The notes under the pieces: generated by a model
Databases searched by the model: none
What the model was told of the DNA's origin: nothing
The model's input: the letters and a program-made list of their open reading frames with translations, nothing else
Source: JAVDCA01 sp963819385
GTDB lineage: Bacteria > Pseudomonadota > Alphaproteobacteria > Rhizobiales > Xanthobacteraceae
Direction: 5' to 3'
NCBI GenBank assembly: GCA_963819385.1
Contig: CAWFVV010000001.1
Coordinates: forward strand, 682,001 to 746,000
Length of the DNA: 64,000 nucleotides
Translations under genes and position numbers: made by a program
Shown: in pieces, positions 17,217-27,488 of the stretch
Layout of the letters: each line of letters starts with the position of its first letter
Numbering within the stretch: the stretch's first letter is position 1

Positions 17217-18110
17217 ATGGCGAACATCAGCGCTTCGATGGTCAAGGACCTGCGCGAGAAGACCGGCGCCGGCATGATGGATTGCAAGGCCGCGCTCGGC
17301 GAGACGCAGGGCGACATGGAGGCCGCGGTCGACTGGCTGCGCAAGAAGGGCCTCGCGAAAGCGGCCAAGAAGGCCGGGCGCGTCGCCGCCGAAGGTCTGA
17401 TCGCCGTCAAGGTCGCGGGAACGAAGGGCGTGCTGGTCGAGGTCAACTCGGAGACCGATTTCGTCGCCCGCAACGACATGTTCCAGGGCCTCGTGAAGAT
17501 GGTCGCGCAGGTCGCGCTCGACGTCGGCGCCGACGTCGACAAGATCAAGGCCGCCAAGGCCGGCAGCGTTACGGTCGAGCACGCGCTCGCCGACGCGGTC
17601 GCGACCATCGGCGAGAACATGACGCTGCGCCGCGCGGGCGGGCTCAGTGTTGGCCAGGGCGCGATCGGCAGCTACGTGCACAACTCGGTCACCGACGGCC
17701 TCGGCAAGATCGGCGTGATCGTCGGGCTCGAGAGCTCCGGCAAGGCCGACGAGCTCGTCCCGCTCGGCCGGCTGGTCGCGATGCATATCGCGGCCGCCAA
17801 TCCGCAGGCGGTCGATGCTTCTGGGCTTGATCCGGTCGTGGTGGCGCGCGAGAAGGAAGTGCTCGCCGACAAGTTCCGCCAGCAGGGCAAGGCCGAGAAC
17901 ATGATCGCCAAGATCGTCGAGTTGGGGCTCAAGACCTTCTACAAGGAGGTCTGCCTGCTCGAGCAGCCCTATGTGCACGACGACAAGAAGACCGTCGCGC
18001 AGGCGCTCAAGGAAGCCGAAGGCAAGGTCGGCGGCCCGATCAAGGTGACCGGCTTCCAGCGCTTTGCGGTCGGCGAAGGCGTCGATCGACAGGACGCGGA
18101 GAACGCGTGA
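17217..18110 (+). CDS. tsf: Translation elongation factor Ts
   Basis: 297 aa starting MANISASMVKDLREKTGAGM; it is the nucleotide exchange factor of EF-Tu. The N-terminal UBA-like domain has GAGMMDCKAAL and the core has EVNSETDFVARND, the EF-Ts signature that contacts EF-Tu. The dimerisation domain is complete, ending near KVTGFQRFAVGEG. It follows rpsB by 94 bp (containing the hairpin at 17158) and is followed by pyrH after 10 bp. Confidence 0.98.
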   Translation: MANISASMVKDLREKTGAGMMDCKAALGETQGDMEAAVDWLRKKGLAKAAKKAGRVAAEGLIAVKVAGTKGVLVEVNSETDFVARNDMFQGLVKMVAQVALDVGADVDKIKAAKAGSVTVEHALADAVATIGENMTLRRAGGLSVGQGAIGSYVHNSVTDGLGKIGVIVGLESSGKADELVPLGRLVAMHIAAANPQAVDASGLDPVVVAREKEVLADKFRQQGKAENMIAKIVELGLKTFYKEVCLLEQPYVHDDKKTVAQALKEAEGKVGGPIKVTGFQRFAVGEGVDRQDAENA

Positions 18111-18120
18111 CGATCGCGCC

Positions 18121-18849
18121 ATGCCCGCCCCCAAGCCCGAGCCGACCTATCGACGTGTGGTGCTCAAGCTTTCGGGCGAGGCACTGAGCGGCGCCGAGCC
18201 GTTCGGGGTCCATCAGCCGACGATCGACCAGTATGCGGCCGACCTCGTCGCGGCGCGCGCGCTCGGGGTGACGCTCGGCGTCGTGGTCGGCGGCGGCAAC
18301 ATTCTGCGCGGCGTCGAGATTTCGCAAAAAGGCGTGTCGCGGGCGACTGGCGACGCCATGGGCATGCTGGCGACCGTGATGAACGCGCTGGTGCTCGAGG
18401 CCGCGCTCGAGCGGGCGGGCGCGCCCGCCCGCACCATGTCGGCGCTGGCCATGCCGCAGGTGTGCGAGACGTTCGAGCGCCGGCGCGCGCTGCGCCACCT
18501 CGACGACGGCACGATCGTGATCTTCGCGGGCGGCATCGGCAACCCGTTCTTTACCACCGATACCACCGCGGTGCTGCGTGCGGCCGAGATCGACGCCCAG
18601 GCAGTGCTCAAGGCGACCAATGTGGACGGCGTCTACAGCGCCGATCCCAAGCGCGACCCCAAGGCGACCCGTTTCGAGCGGCTGACCCACGAGGAGGCGA
18701 TCAGGCGCGACCTCAAGGTCATGGACGCCGCCGCCTTTGCGCTTGCCCGCGAAAACCGTATACCTATCATTGTGTTCTCGATTGCCGCGCGCGGCGCGAT
18801 CGAAGCCGTGCTGTGCGGAAAGGGGCGATCGACCATCGTCGGCGGCTGA
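18121..18849 (+). CDS. pyrH: UMP kinase
   Basis: 242 aa from ATG 18121. An amino-acid-kinase-fold enzyme making UDP from UMP. Motifs: VVLKLSGEALSG near the N-terminus, VVVGGGNILRG, RATGDAMGMLATVMNAL, FAGGIGNPFFTTDTTA and TNVDGVYSADPK. All are typical of bacterial hexameric PyrH, which is GTP-activated and UTP-inhibited by family knowledge. It starts 10 bp after tsf. Confidence 0.98.
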   Translation: MPAPKPEPTYRRVVLKLSGEALSGAEPFGVHQPTIDQYAADLVAARALGVTLGVVVGGGNILRGVEISQKGVSRATGDAMGMLATVMNALVLEAALERAGAPARTMSALAMPQVCETFERRRALRHLDDGTIVIFAGGIGNPFFTTDTTAVLRAAEIDAQAVLKATNVDGVYSADPKRDPKATRFERLTHEEAIRRDLKVMDAAAFALARENRIPIIVFSIAARGAIEAVLCGKGRSTIVGG

Positions 18850-18907
18850 GCCGGGCGCGCGGCAGGCGCACGCAAGGGCTCGCGGCGGATATCCGAGGAG
18901 GGCGCTC

Positions 18908-19471
18908 ATGGCGACCGCGACATTCGACATCAACGAGCTCAAGCGCCGCATGCAGGGCGCGATGGGGGTCCTCAAGCAGGAGCTGAGCGGCCTGCGCACC
19001 GGACGCGCCTCGCCGCACCTGCTCGACCATGTGCAGGCGGAGGCCTATGGCAACCACATGCCACTCAACCAGCTCGCGACCGTGAGCGTGCCCGAGCCGC
19101 GCCTCATTTCGGTGCAGGTATGGGACCGCTCGATAGTGCACGCGGTCGAGAAGGCGATCACGGCGGCCAACCTGGGGCTCACGCCCGCGACCGAAGGCCA
19201 GGTGATCCGCCTGCGCATTCCGGAGCTCAACGAGGAGCGCCGCAAGGAGCTCGTGAAAGTCGCGCACAAATATGCCGAGGCCGCGAAGGTCGCGGTGCGG
19301 CACGTTCGGCGCGACGGCCTCGACGTGCTCAAGAAGATGGAAAAGGACCACCAGGTCAGCGAGGACGACGGCAAGCGCATGTCGGCCGACGTGCAGAAGG
19401 CGACCGACGCGATGGTCGCCGAGATCGATCAGGCGCTCGCGCACAAGGAAAAAGAGATCATGACGGTCTAG
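18908..19471 (+). CDS. frr: Ribosome recycling factor
   Basis: 187 aa, standard length, start ATG 18908 after GAGGAGGGC. RRF splits post-termination ribosomes with EF-G. The three-helix bundle and beta domain are seen through LSGLRTGRASPHLLDHV, VPEPRLISVQVWDRS, RLRIPELNEERRKELVK and the C-terminal KEKEIMTV. A family-B palindrome abuts the stop codon (19471-19543), and uppS follows after about 200 bp. Confidence 0.98.
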   Translation: MATATFDINELKRRMQGAMGVLKQELSGLRTGRASPHLLDHVQAEAYGNHMPLNQLATVSVPEPRLISVQVWDRSIVHAVEKAITAANLGLTPATEGQVIRLRIPELNEERRKELVKVAHKYAEAAKVAVRHVRRDGLDVLKKMEKDHQVSEDDGKRMSADVQKATDAMVAEIDQALAHKEKEIMTV

Positions 19472-19543
19472 CGCATGTTCCGGCGAAAGCCCGCCCCGGA
19501 CTTGATCCGGGGTGGACACCGGTTCGCCGATAAGAACATGCGC
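19471..19543. repeat. Rhizobial palindromic repeat (family B)
   Basis: Arms GCGCATGTTC (19471-19480) and GAACATGCGC (19534-19543), with the inner GTGGACACCGGTTCGCCGA common to the copies at 36105 and 49927. It starts at the frr stop codon and lies inside the otherwise conserved frr-uppS interval. Confidence 0.75.
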
Positions 19544-19678
19544 AAGATCTAGAGCGCGTCCGGCGAAATCGGGACGTGCCCTAGCACAAGAACATCGGCG
19601 GCCAAGCGTTCGCCGCCGCACCCGCTACACTCCACCGCCTGCGCGGAACACAAGGGCGCGCCGGCAAGGCAGGACGAG

Positions 19679-20434
19679 ATGCCCGACACCGAGGCGGCGC
19701 CGAAACTCAGCGATGGCTTCGGCGCGCCGCGACATGTCGCCGTCATCATGGATGGCAACGGCCGCTGGGCCGCGCAGCGCAGCTTGCCGCGCGTCGAGGG
19801 GCATCGGCGCGGCGTCGAGGCGCTGCGCCGCACCGTGCGCGCGGCCGGCGATCTCGGCATCGACTACCTCACCATCTTCTCGTTCAGCTCGGAGAACTGG
19901 TCGCGCCCGCCCGCCGAGGTGCGCGAGCTCATGGGGCTTTTACGCCGCTTCGTGCGCAACGACCTCGCGGACCTGCACAAGAGCAACGTGCGCGTCCGCA
20001 TCATCGGCGAGCGCGACGACCTCGATCCGGAGATCGGCCGCCTGCTGCAGGAGGCCGAGGAGCTCACGCGCCAGAACACCGGTCTCACGCTGGTGGTCGC
20101 CTTCAACTACGGCGCCCGGCAGGAGATCGCGCGCGCGGCCCGCCGTGCCGCCGCCGACGTCGCGGCCGGCCGGCTCAAGCCCGAGGCGATCACGGCCGAG
20201 GCGCTCGGCGGCTATCTCGACGCACCCGACGTGCCGGATCCCGATCTCATCATCCGCACCAGCGGCGAGCAGCGTCTGTCGAATTTCCTGATGTGGCAGG
20301 CGGCCTACAGCGAGCTCGTGTTCCTGCCGATCTACTGGCCGGAGTTCGACCGCCGCGCGCTCGAGGACGCGATCCTCGAATTCCACCGCCGCGAGCGCCG
20401 TTTCGGCGGCCTTGCGGCGCGCACCGGATCGTGA
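19679..20434 (+). CDS. uppS: Isoprenyl (undecaprenyl) diphosphate synthase
   Basis: 251 aa, cis-prenyltransferase making the C55 carrier lipid for cell-wall synthesis. Motifs: HVAVIMDGNGRWA with catalytic Asp25, GHRRGVEAL, TIFSFSSENWSRP, VVAFNYGARQEI and RTSGEQRLSNFLMWQ. It is a soluble enzyme acting at the membrane face. The next gene, cdsA, starts 9 bp downstream, so they are co-transcribed. Confidence 0.97.
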   Translation: MPDTEAAPKLSDGFGAPRHVAVIMDGNGRWAAQRSLPRVEGHRRGVEALRRTVRAAGDLGIDYLTIFSFSSENWSRPPAEVRELMGLLRRFVRNDLADLHKSNVRVRIIGERDDLDPEIGRLLQEAEELTRQNTGLTLVVAFNYGARQEIARAARRAAADVAAGRLKPEAITAEALGGYLDAPDVPDPDLIIRTSGEQRLSNFLMWQAAYSELVFLPIYWPEFDRRALEDAILEFHRRERRFGGLAARTGS

Positions 20435-20443
20435 CGCCGCGTC

Positions 20444-21295
20444 GTGGACGATCCGCAACCAGCGACCGCGAAGGCGGGTGACGGCTCCCGCCGCGAGCTC
20501 ATTCTGCGCATCGCATCGGCCGTGATCCTGGCGCCGCTCGCGATCGGCATCGCCTGGCTCGGCGGCTGGATCTTCTTCGCATTCTGGACGCTCGCGGCCG
20601 GCGGCATCCTGTGGGAATGGCGCAAGGTCGTGGCGGATCGCGGCGCCGTCGCGGGCCTCGGAGAATGCGCGATCGCGGCCGCCAGCGTCGCCGCGATCGT
20701 CGGCTTCGGCGGCGTCGCGGCGCTCATCGTCCTTTATGGCGCGGTCGTCGAATGCCTCGCGGCGCGCGCCGGGCGGCCGCGACTGTGGGCCGCGGCCGGC
20801 ATCGTCTATGCGGGAGCCCTGCCGGTCGCCTGCATCCTGCTGCGCGCGGACCCGCGCTACGGTTTCGTCGCGATCGTCTTTCTATTCGCGGTCACGTGGG
20901 GCACCGACATTCTTGCGTATTTCGTCGGACGGCTGGTCGGTGGCCCGAAACTGTGGCGGCGCGTGAGCCCGAACAAGACCTGGTCGGGCGCGATCGGCGG
21001 CGCGGCCGGCGGCATCGCGGCGGCGCTTGCGGTCGTCCATCTGGCGCATATCGCGAATTCGCTCGCCGTCGCGGGGCTCGCTTTGCTACTCTCCGTCGCG
21101 TCGCAGGCCGGCGATCTGTTCGAGTCGGCGCTCAAGCGGCGGTTCGGCGTCAAGGATGCCGGCCATATCATCCCGGGCCATGGCGGCATCATGGATCGGC
21201 TCGACGGATTTCTGGCGGCCGCGGCGCTCGCCGCGATCGTCGGCATCGCGCGCGGCGGCATGGACGCTCCGGCCCGTGGACTGCTGGTGTGGTGA
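20444..21295 (+). CDS. cdsA: Phosphatidate cytidylyltransferase
   Basis: 283 aa from GTG 20444. An integral membrane enzyme making CDP-diacylglycerol from phosphatidate and CTP. About seven to eight hydrophobic segments are visible. The CdsA signature is in the C-terminal half: RRVSPNKTWSGAIGGAAGG, then QAGDLFESALKRRFGVKD and PGHGGIMDRLDG. Start GTG lies 9 bp after the uppS stop; dxr follows after 22 bp. Confidence 0.95.
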   Translation: MDDPQPATAKAGDGSRRELILRIASAVILAPLAIGIAWLGGWIFFAFWTLAAGGILWEWRKVVADRGAVAGLGECAIAAASVAAIVGFGGVAALIVLYGAVVECLAARAGRPRLWAAAGIVYAGALPVACILLRADPRYGFVAIVFLFAVTWGTDILAYFVGRLVGGPKLWRRVSPNKTWSGAIGGAAGGIAAALAVVHLAHIANSLAVAGLALLLSVASQAGDLFESALKRRFGVKDAGHIIPGHGGIMDRLDGFLAAAALAAIVGIARGGMDAPARGLLVW

Positions 21296-21317
21296 GAATG
21301 ATTGATTTGGTGATGCG

Positions 21318-22544
21318 ATGAGGAGCGCCGTACCGCTGATCCGATCGGAGCGCTCGTCGGCGCCTCCGCTGCGGTCGGTCACGATCCTCGGCGCGACCGG
21401 ATCGATCGGCGCCAGCACGATCGACCTGATCCGCCGCAATCGCGGCCGCTTCCGCGTCGAGGCGGTCACGGCGGCGCGCAACGCGGGCGCCTTGGCGAAG
21501 CTCGCGCGCGAGCTCAATGTGGGATTTGCGGCAGTCGCGGACGCGAGCTGTTACGGCGAGCTCAAATCGGCGCTCGCGGGCTCGGGCATCGCGGCCGGCG
21601 CCGGCGACGACGCGGTGGTCGAGGCGGCGCAGCGTCCGGCCGACTGGGTGATGGGCGCGATCACGGGCGCCGCCGGATTGCGCTCGACGCTCGCGGCAGC
21701 CGAGCGTGGCGCGATCGTCGCGCTCGCCAACAAGGAAACGCTGGTGTGCGCCGGCAACCTGTTCATGCGCCGCGCCGCCGCCGCCGGCGCGACCGTGCTG
21801 CCGGTCGACTCCGAGCACAATGCGATCTTCCAGGCGCTTGCGGCCGGCACGCGCGAGAACGTGCATCGCATCATCCTGACCGCCTCGGGCGGTCCATTCC
21901 GCACCTGGAGCGCGGAAGCGATCCGCACCGCTACGCCCGAGCAGGCCTTGCGCCATCCCAACTGGTCGATGGGCCCGAAGGTCACCATCGATTCCGCGAC
22001 GCTGATGAACAAGGGCCTCGAGATCATCGAGGCGCATCATCTGTTCGATGCGCCGGCAGCCCAGATCGACGTGTTCGTGCACCCGCAATCGATCGTGCAT
22101 GGGCTCGTCGAGTATCGCGACGGCTCGATGGTGGCGCAGATCGGCCCGACCGACATGCGGGTGCCGATCGCCCATTGTCTCGCCTGGCCAGACCGCATCG
22201 ATGCGGCCACCCGGCTCGATTTCGCTCGCTTGCAGAACCTGACCTTCGAGGCGCCCGATCCGGTGCGCTTTCCGGCATTGCGGCTCGCCCGCCTCGCGCT
22301 CGAAACCGGGGCAGGGGCCCCGACCGTGCTCAATGCCGCCAACGAGATCGCGGTCGTCGAATTCCTCGAGGGCCGCATCAGCTTTCCGGGCATCCCGGCG
22401 CTGGTCGAGGCGACCATCGAGGCGGCGTCCGCCCGCGGCATGCTGGTGGAACCCGCCGACGTCGAGGCCGCGCTCGCCATTGACCATAATGCGCGATCGT
22501 TGGCGCGGGCCCTTGTGCCTCAAATCGCCTTAAAGGCATCCTAA
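21318..22544 (+). CDS. dxr: 1-deoxy-D-xylulose 5-phosphate reductoisomerase
   Basis: 408 aa, second step of the MEP isoprenoid pathway, NADPH-dependent. The NADPH site GATGSIG is at 25-31. The substrate/metal region has ALANKETLVCAG, LPVDSEHNAIFQ and SASGGPFR-like LTASGGPFRTW. Then come NWSMGPKVTIDSATLMNKGLE and PQSIVHGLVEY. All signatures are intact and the length is normal. It feeds isopentenyl diphosphate to uppS two genes upstream. Confidence 0.97.
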   Translation: MRSAVPLIRSERSSAPPLRSVTILGATGSIGASTIDLIRRNRGRFRVEAVTAARNAGALAKLARELNVGFAAVADASCYGELKSALAGSGIAAGAGDDAVVEAAQRPADWVMGAITGAAGLRSTLAAAERGAIVALANKETLVCAGNLFMRRAAAAGATVLPVDSEHNAIFQALAAGTRENVHRIILTASGGPFRTWSAEAIRTATPEQALRHPNWSMGPKVTIDSATLMNKGLEIIEAHHLFDAPAAQIDVFVHPQSIVHGLVEYRDGSMVAQIGPTDMRVPIAHCLAWPDRIDAATRLDFARLQNLTFEAPDPVRFPALRLARLALETGAGAPTVLNAANEIAVVEFLEGRISFPGIPALVEATIEAASARGMLVEPADVEAALAIDHNARSLARALVPQIALKAS

Positions 22545-22603
22545 GCGCGTCAACCAAACGTTAACTATGGCGCGCGGTCGCGGCCGAGGCGGAGGTATCT
22601 CTG

Positions 22604-23728
22604 ATGGGTTGGAACTTGGTCTACCAATTCAGCCTGCTACCCCACTTCCTGCTGACCTTCGTCGCACCCTTCCTGTTCATCCTGACGATCATCATCTTCG
22701 TGCACGAGCTCGGCCATTTCCTGGTCGCGCGCTGGTGCGGCATCAAGGTGCTGGCGTTCTCGATCGGGTTCGGTCCTGAGCTCGTCGGATTGACGGATCG
22801 CCACGGCACGCGGTGGAAGATCTCGCTCATTCCGCTGGGCGGGTACGTCAAGTTCTTCGGCGACGAGAACGCCGCGAGCGTGCCGGATACGGAAGCCATC
22901 GCGGCGATGAACCCCGATGAGCGGCGGGTGAGCTTTTTCCACAAGTCGGTCGGCGCCCGGGCGGCCGTGGTCGCGGCCGGGCCGATCGCGAATTTCCTCC
23001 TGGCGATCGCGATCTTCGCGGCGGTCTTCGCGATCAACGGCAAGCAGCAGACCGCGCCGCGGGTCGACCAGGTGATGGCCGGCAGCGCCGCCGAGGCCGC
23101 CGGCTTCAAGCCCGGCGACCTCGTGCTGTCGATCAACGGCAACGCGATCGAGAGCTTCGGCGACATGCAGGAGATCGTCGCGCTGAGCGCCGAGGAGCCG
23201 CTCGCTTTCGTGGTCGAGCGCGGCGGCGCCAAGGTCGATCTGCGTGCGACGCCGCAGCTCGTCAAGGGAATCGGGCGCCTCGGCATTACGCAGAAGAACG
23301 CTCCGGAGGACATCCGGACCGTCAAGTACGGCCCGATCGGGGCCCTGCGCGAGGGCGTCAAGCGGACTTGGCTGGTGGTCGATCAGACGTTCCGGTACCT
23401 CGGTAAGATGGTGGTCGGCCGGGCATCGGCCGATCAGCTCGGCGGCCCCTTGCGCATGGGGCAAATGGCGAGCGAGGCCGCCTCCCTCGGGTTCGCCACA
23501 CTTATGGGTTTGGCCGGGCTTATTTCTGTCTCGATTGGGTTGTTAAATCTCTTCCCCATTCCGTTGCTGGATGGGGGTCATCTTCTGTTCTACGCAATCG
23601 AGGCAGCCCGGGGACGGCCGCTCTCGGAACGGGTCCAGGAGGTAGGGTTCCGCATCGGCCTCGCGCTCATCGTGATGTTGATGATTTTTACGGTGTGGAA
23701 TGACCTGTCTCACTTCGGAGCGTCGTAG
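22604..23728 (+). CDS. rseP: Site-2 intramembrane metalloprotease RseP
   Basis: 374 aa. The zinc-binding HELGH is at 34-38 inside the first membrane helix, and the third metal ligand is in NLFPIPLLDGGHL near the C-terminus. One PDZ domain lies between (about 130-200: GSAAEAAGFKPGDLVLSING). RseP cleaves membrane-bound anti-sigma factors and remnant signal peptides. E. coli has two PDZ domains, but one is usual in this group. It is located directly before bamA, as in most alphaproteobacteria. Confidence 0.96.
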   Translation: MGWNLVYQFSLLPHFLLTFVAPFLFILTIIIFVHELGHFLVARWCGIKVLAFSIGFGPELVGLTDRHGTRWKISLIPLGGYVKFFGDENAASVPDTEAIAAMNPDERRVSFFHKSVGARAAVVAAGPIANFLLAIAIFAAVFAINGKQQTAPRVDQVMAGSAAEAAGFKPGDLVLSINGNAIESFGDMQEIVALSAEEPLAFVVERGGAKVDLRATPQLVKGIGRLGITQKNAPEDIRTVKYGPIGALREGVKRTWLVVDQTFRYLGKMVVGRASADQLGGPLRMGQMASEAASLGFATLMGLAGLISVSIGLLNLFPIPLLDGGHLLFYAIEAARGRPLSERVQEVGFRIGLALIVMLMIFTVWNDLSHFGAS

Positions 23729-23874
23729 GTGTAACTCACCTGCAACGTCCTGACGACAAAGGACAATGAAGGAGGCAAAGTCCGTTTGCGCAGGGGCGTA
23801 AAGCCTGTACAAACGTGGTGAGGAGTTGGTGGGGGACTCCTCGGGGTTCGGCAGGGGAATAGGGCGCGGAGCGC

Positions 23875-26374
23875 ATGGGACGTTGCGTGCGGGGAATTGG
23901 AGGACTTGGCGTCGCCGTCAGGGTCCTCATCGGGGCTGCTTTCTGCCTGTTGGCCGTTAGTATCGGCACGGCGGACTATGCGCGTGCGCAGACGGTTGCC
24001 CAGATTGTCGTCGAGGGCAACAAGCGGGTCGAGGCGGAGACCATCCGCTCGTATTTCCGTGCCGGCGGCGGCCCGAACGAGCGGCTCGATGCCGCGCATG
24101 TCGACGCAGGCCTCAAGGCGCTTTACCAGACCGGCCTGTTCCAGGACGTGAAGATCAACCAGCAGGGCGGCCGCGTCGTCGTCACGGTGATCGAGAACCC
24201 GGTCATCAACCGGGTCGCGTTCGAGGGCAACAAGAAGGCGAAGGATGAGCAGCTCTCGGCTGAGATCCAGTCGAAGGCGCGCGGCACCTTCTCGCGCGCG
24301 ACCGTCCAAGCGGACGTCGAGCGCATCATCGACGTCTACCACCACAGCGGCCGCTACGACGTCCGCGTCGATCCGAAGATCATCCAGCTGCCCAATAACC
24401 GCGTCGACCTCGTCTTCGAGATCAACGAGGGCGACAAGACCGGCGTCGCGTCGATCAGCTTCGTCGGCAACAAGCACTTCTCCGACTACCGCCTCAGCGA
24501 CGTCATCAAGACCGGCGTCAGCCACTGGTGGAGCTTCCTCAAGAACAATGACATCTATGATGCCGACCGCATCGAGGTCGATCGCGACCTGCTGCGCCGG
24601 TTCTACCTGCGCAACGGCTTTGCGGATGTGCGAATCGTCTCGGCAAACGCCGAGTACGATCCCAACAAGAAGGGCTTCGGCATCGCCTTCACGATCGATG
24701 AAGGCGAGCAGTACCGGTTCGGTTCCGTCGATATCCAGTCGACCGTGAACGCGGTGCGCCCCGACACCCTGCGGCAGATCCTGCGGGTCAACTCCGGCAG
24801 CGTCTACAACGCCGACCTGGTGCAGAAGACCGTCGAGGATCTGACCATCGACGTGGCAAAACGCGGCTATCCGTTCGCCACCGTGAAGCCGCGCGGCGAC
24901 CGCGATTTCGAGCATCGGCTCGTCAACGTCATCTTCACGCTCGAAGAGGGGCCGCACGCCTATATCGAGCGCATCAACATCCGCGGCAACACCAAGACGC
25001 GCGACTATGTGATCCGGCGCGAGTTCGACATCGTCGAGGGCGACGCCTACAACCACGCGCTCATCGATCGCGCCGAGCGGCGGCTGAAGAACCTCAACTA
25101 CTTCAAGTCCGTCAAGGTCTCGAGCGAGCCGGGCTCGGCGCCCGACCGCGTCATCATCAACGTCGACGTCGAGGAGCAGTCGACCGGCGAGTTCTCGTTC
25201 TCGGCCGGCTATTCGACCGCCGACGGCGTGCTCGGCGAAGTCGGCATCGGCGAGCGCAACCTGCTCGGCACCGGCGACGTTGCGCGCGCCTCGATCCAAT
25301 ACGGCTCGCGTGCCCGCGGCTTCAACCTGTCCTACGTCGAGCCCTATCTGCTCGGCGAGCGCCTGGCGCTCGGCCTCGACGTGTTCGCCAAGCAGACGAC
25401 GGACCCGACCTATCTGTCGTACACCTCGTCGACCATCGGCGGCGACATCAAGCTCGGCATCCCGATCACCGACTACCTGAGCACGCAGCTGCGCTACACG
25501 GCCTACCGGCAGGAGATCTCGCTGCCGGCGCAGTTCGACAACTGTAACAACATCAATCCGGACATCCATCAACACCTTCCCGACGGCCGGACAACAGGCG
25601 AACTTCACGCCGCCGGCGGGCTTGGCCTCGAATAACTGCTACGCAGACGGCGAGGCGTCGCTCGCGGTGCGCAAGGAGCTCGCGGCCGGTCCGGTGTTCG
25701 TCTCGATGGTCGGCTACGGCTTCACCTACAACACGCTCGACAACAACCGTAACCCGACCAGCGGCTTCCTCGCCGTCATCAACCAGGACATGGCGGGCGC
25801 CGGCGGCGACGTGAACTTCATCAAGACCACCGGCGACTTCAAGCTCTACGACGAGGTGCTGCCGGACCTCGTCGGCCTGCTGCGCTTCCAGGGCGGATAC
25901 GCGACCGGTTGGGGCGGGCAGGGCCTGCGCATGCTCGACCACTTCCAGGCCGGACCCAACATGGTGCGCGGCTTCGCGCCGTCAGGCTTCGGTCCGCGCG
26001 ACCTGACGCCGGGCACCAACAACGATGCCCTCGGCGGCTCGCTCTATTGGGCCGCGACCCTGGAGTTCCAGCAGCCGCTGTGGTTTGCGCCGAAGGACTT
26101 CGGCATGCGCTTCGCGGTCTTCGCCGACGCCGGCCAGCTGCTCGACTACAAGGGGCCGACCTCGTGGGACGTGACCGGCGAGCAGTTGACCACCTGCAAC
26201 AACGGCGTCGTGGGCCAGATTTGCAACGACACACTGGTCCGCTCGTCGGCGGGCGTCGGATTGATCTGGGATTCGCCGTTCGGTCCGCTGCGCTTCGATC
26301 TCGCCTATCCGATCACGAAGCAGTCCTACGATCATACGCAGCTCTTCCGTTTCGGCGGTGGAACGAAGTTCTGA
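23875..26374 (+). CDS. bamA: Outer membrane assembly factor BamA, frameshifted as sequenced
   Basis: The start frame encodes a signal peptide cut near ARA-QT, five POTRA domains (first: VAQIVVEGNKRVEAETIRSYF) and the first barrel strands. The frame is lost near 25563-25571 (GACATCCATCAACACC). Removing one CATC, or a single base, restores INTFPTAGQQANFTP and the rest of the barrel, which ends with the outer-membrane signature ...FRFGGGTKF. The restored length is ~831 aa, as expected for BamA. The gene is essential in Gram-negatives, so this shift is most likely an assembly error. The L6-like motif in the second part (NMVRGFAPSGFGPRD) is intact. Confidence 0.93.
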
Positions 26375-26423
26375 TCTGATCGGAGTCGGGACCCTAGCCG
26401 CGACCGGCCACGAAACGGGTGGC

Positions 26424-27488
26424 ATGAGCGAGCCGCTGTTCTTCAGACCCGCGCGTGTCCTCACGGTCGGCGAGATCGTGACGCTGACCGGGGCCGCGCC
26501 GCGCGCCGACACGGACCTTTCCCGGCCGATCGGCGACATCGCGCCGCTCGACCGTGCCGGCCCCGCCGACATCACGTTCTTCGACAATCCCAAGTTCGCC
26601 GAGGAACTCGCCGCGGCGCGCGCGGGCGCGTGCCTCGTGGGCGAGCGCTTCGCGAAGGATGTGCCGGCGCGCGTCGCCGCCTTGCGGGTGGGCAAGCCCT
26701 ATCGCGCCTTCGTTGTGGTCGCGCGTGCACTGTTTCCGACCGCGCAGCGTCCGTCCTCGCTGTTCGGCGCCGAGGGTATCGCGGCCGGCGCGGCGGTGCA
26801 TCCGAAGGCACGTCTCGAGCAGGGCGTCACCGTCGATCCGGGCGTCGTGATCGGTCCAGGCGCCGAGATCGGCGCCGGCTCGGTGATCGCGGCGAATGCC
26901 GTGATCGGTCCGGGCGTGCGCATCGGGCGCCAATGCGCGATCGGCGCCGGCGCCTCGCTCACGCATGCGCTGGTCGGCGACCGGGTGATCATCCATCCGG
27001 GCTGCCGCATCGGCCAGGACGGCTTCGGCTTTCTCCCCGACCGGGCCGGACCGATCAAGATTCCGCAGACGCGCCGTGTCATCATCCAGGACGACGTCGA
27101 GATCGGCGCCAACACGACGATCGACCGCGGCGGCACGCGCGATACGGTGATCGGCGAGGGCACCAAGATCGATAATCTGGTCCAGATCGGGCATAACTGC
27201 TCGATCGGGCGCCATTGCCTCATCGTCTCGCAGACCGGGATTTCCGGCAGCGTCGAGGTCGGAGACTACGTTATGATGGGTGGCCAGGTCGGTATCGCGG
27301 ACCATCTGACGATCGCGGAGGGCGCCAGGCTCAGCGCGCGCAGCGGCGTCATCACGGACGTGCCGCCGGGCGTCCAATGGGGCGGGTTTCCGGCGCGGCC
27401 GGTCCGTGAATGGCTCAAGGCCGAGGTGATCGTCGGCAGGATGGCGCGCGGCGGGAAGGGCCGGCAGAAGGCTGAGGGCGACGAATGA
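26424..27488 (+). CDS. lpxD: UDP-3-O-(3-hydroxyacyl)glucosamine N-acyltransferase
   Basis: 354 aa from ATG 26424. The N-terminal uridine-binding domain contains ADITFFDNPKFAEEL. A long left-handed beta-helix of hexapeptide repeats follows (VVIGPGAEIGAGSVIAANAV, GCRIGQDGFGFL). The catalytic His is in QIGHNCSIGRHCLIVSQ. It performs the third step of lipid A synthesis. The stop overlaps the fabZ start by 4 bp (ATGA). Confidence 0.97.
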   Translation: MSEPLFFRPARVLTVGEIVTLTGAAPRADTDLSRPIGDIAPLDRAGPADITFFDNPKFAEELAAARAGACLVGERFAKDVPARVAALRVGKPYRAFVVVARALFPTAQRPSSLFGAEGIAAGAAVHPKARLEQGVTVDPGVVIGPGAEIGAGSVIAANAVIGPGVRIGRQCAIGAGASLTHALVGDRVIIHPGCRIGQDGFGFLPDRAGPIKIPQTRRVIIQDDVEIGANTTIDRGGTRDTVIGEGTKIDNLVQIGHNCSIGRHCLIVSQTGISGSVEVGDYVMMGGQVGIADHLTIAEGARLSARSGVITDVPPGVQWGGFPARPVREWLKAEVIVGRMARGGKGRQKAEGDE

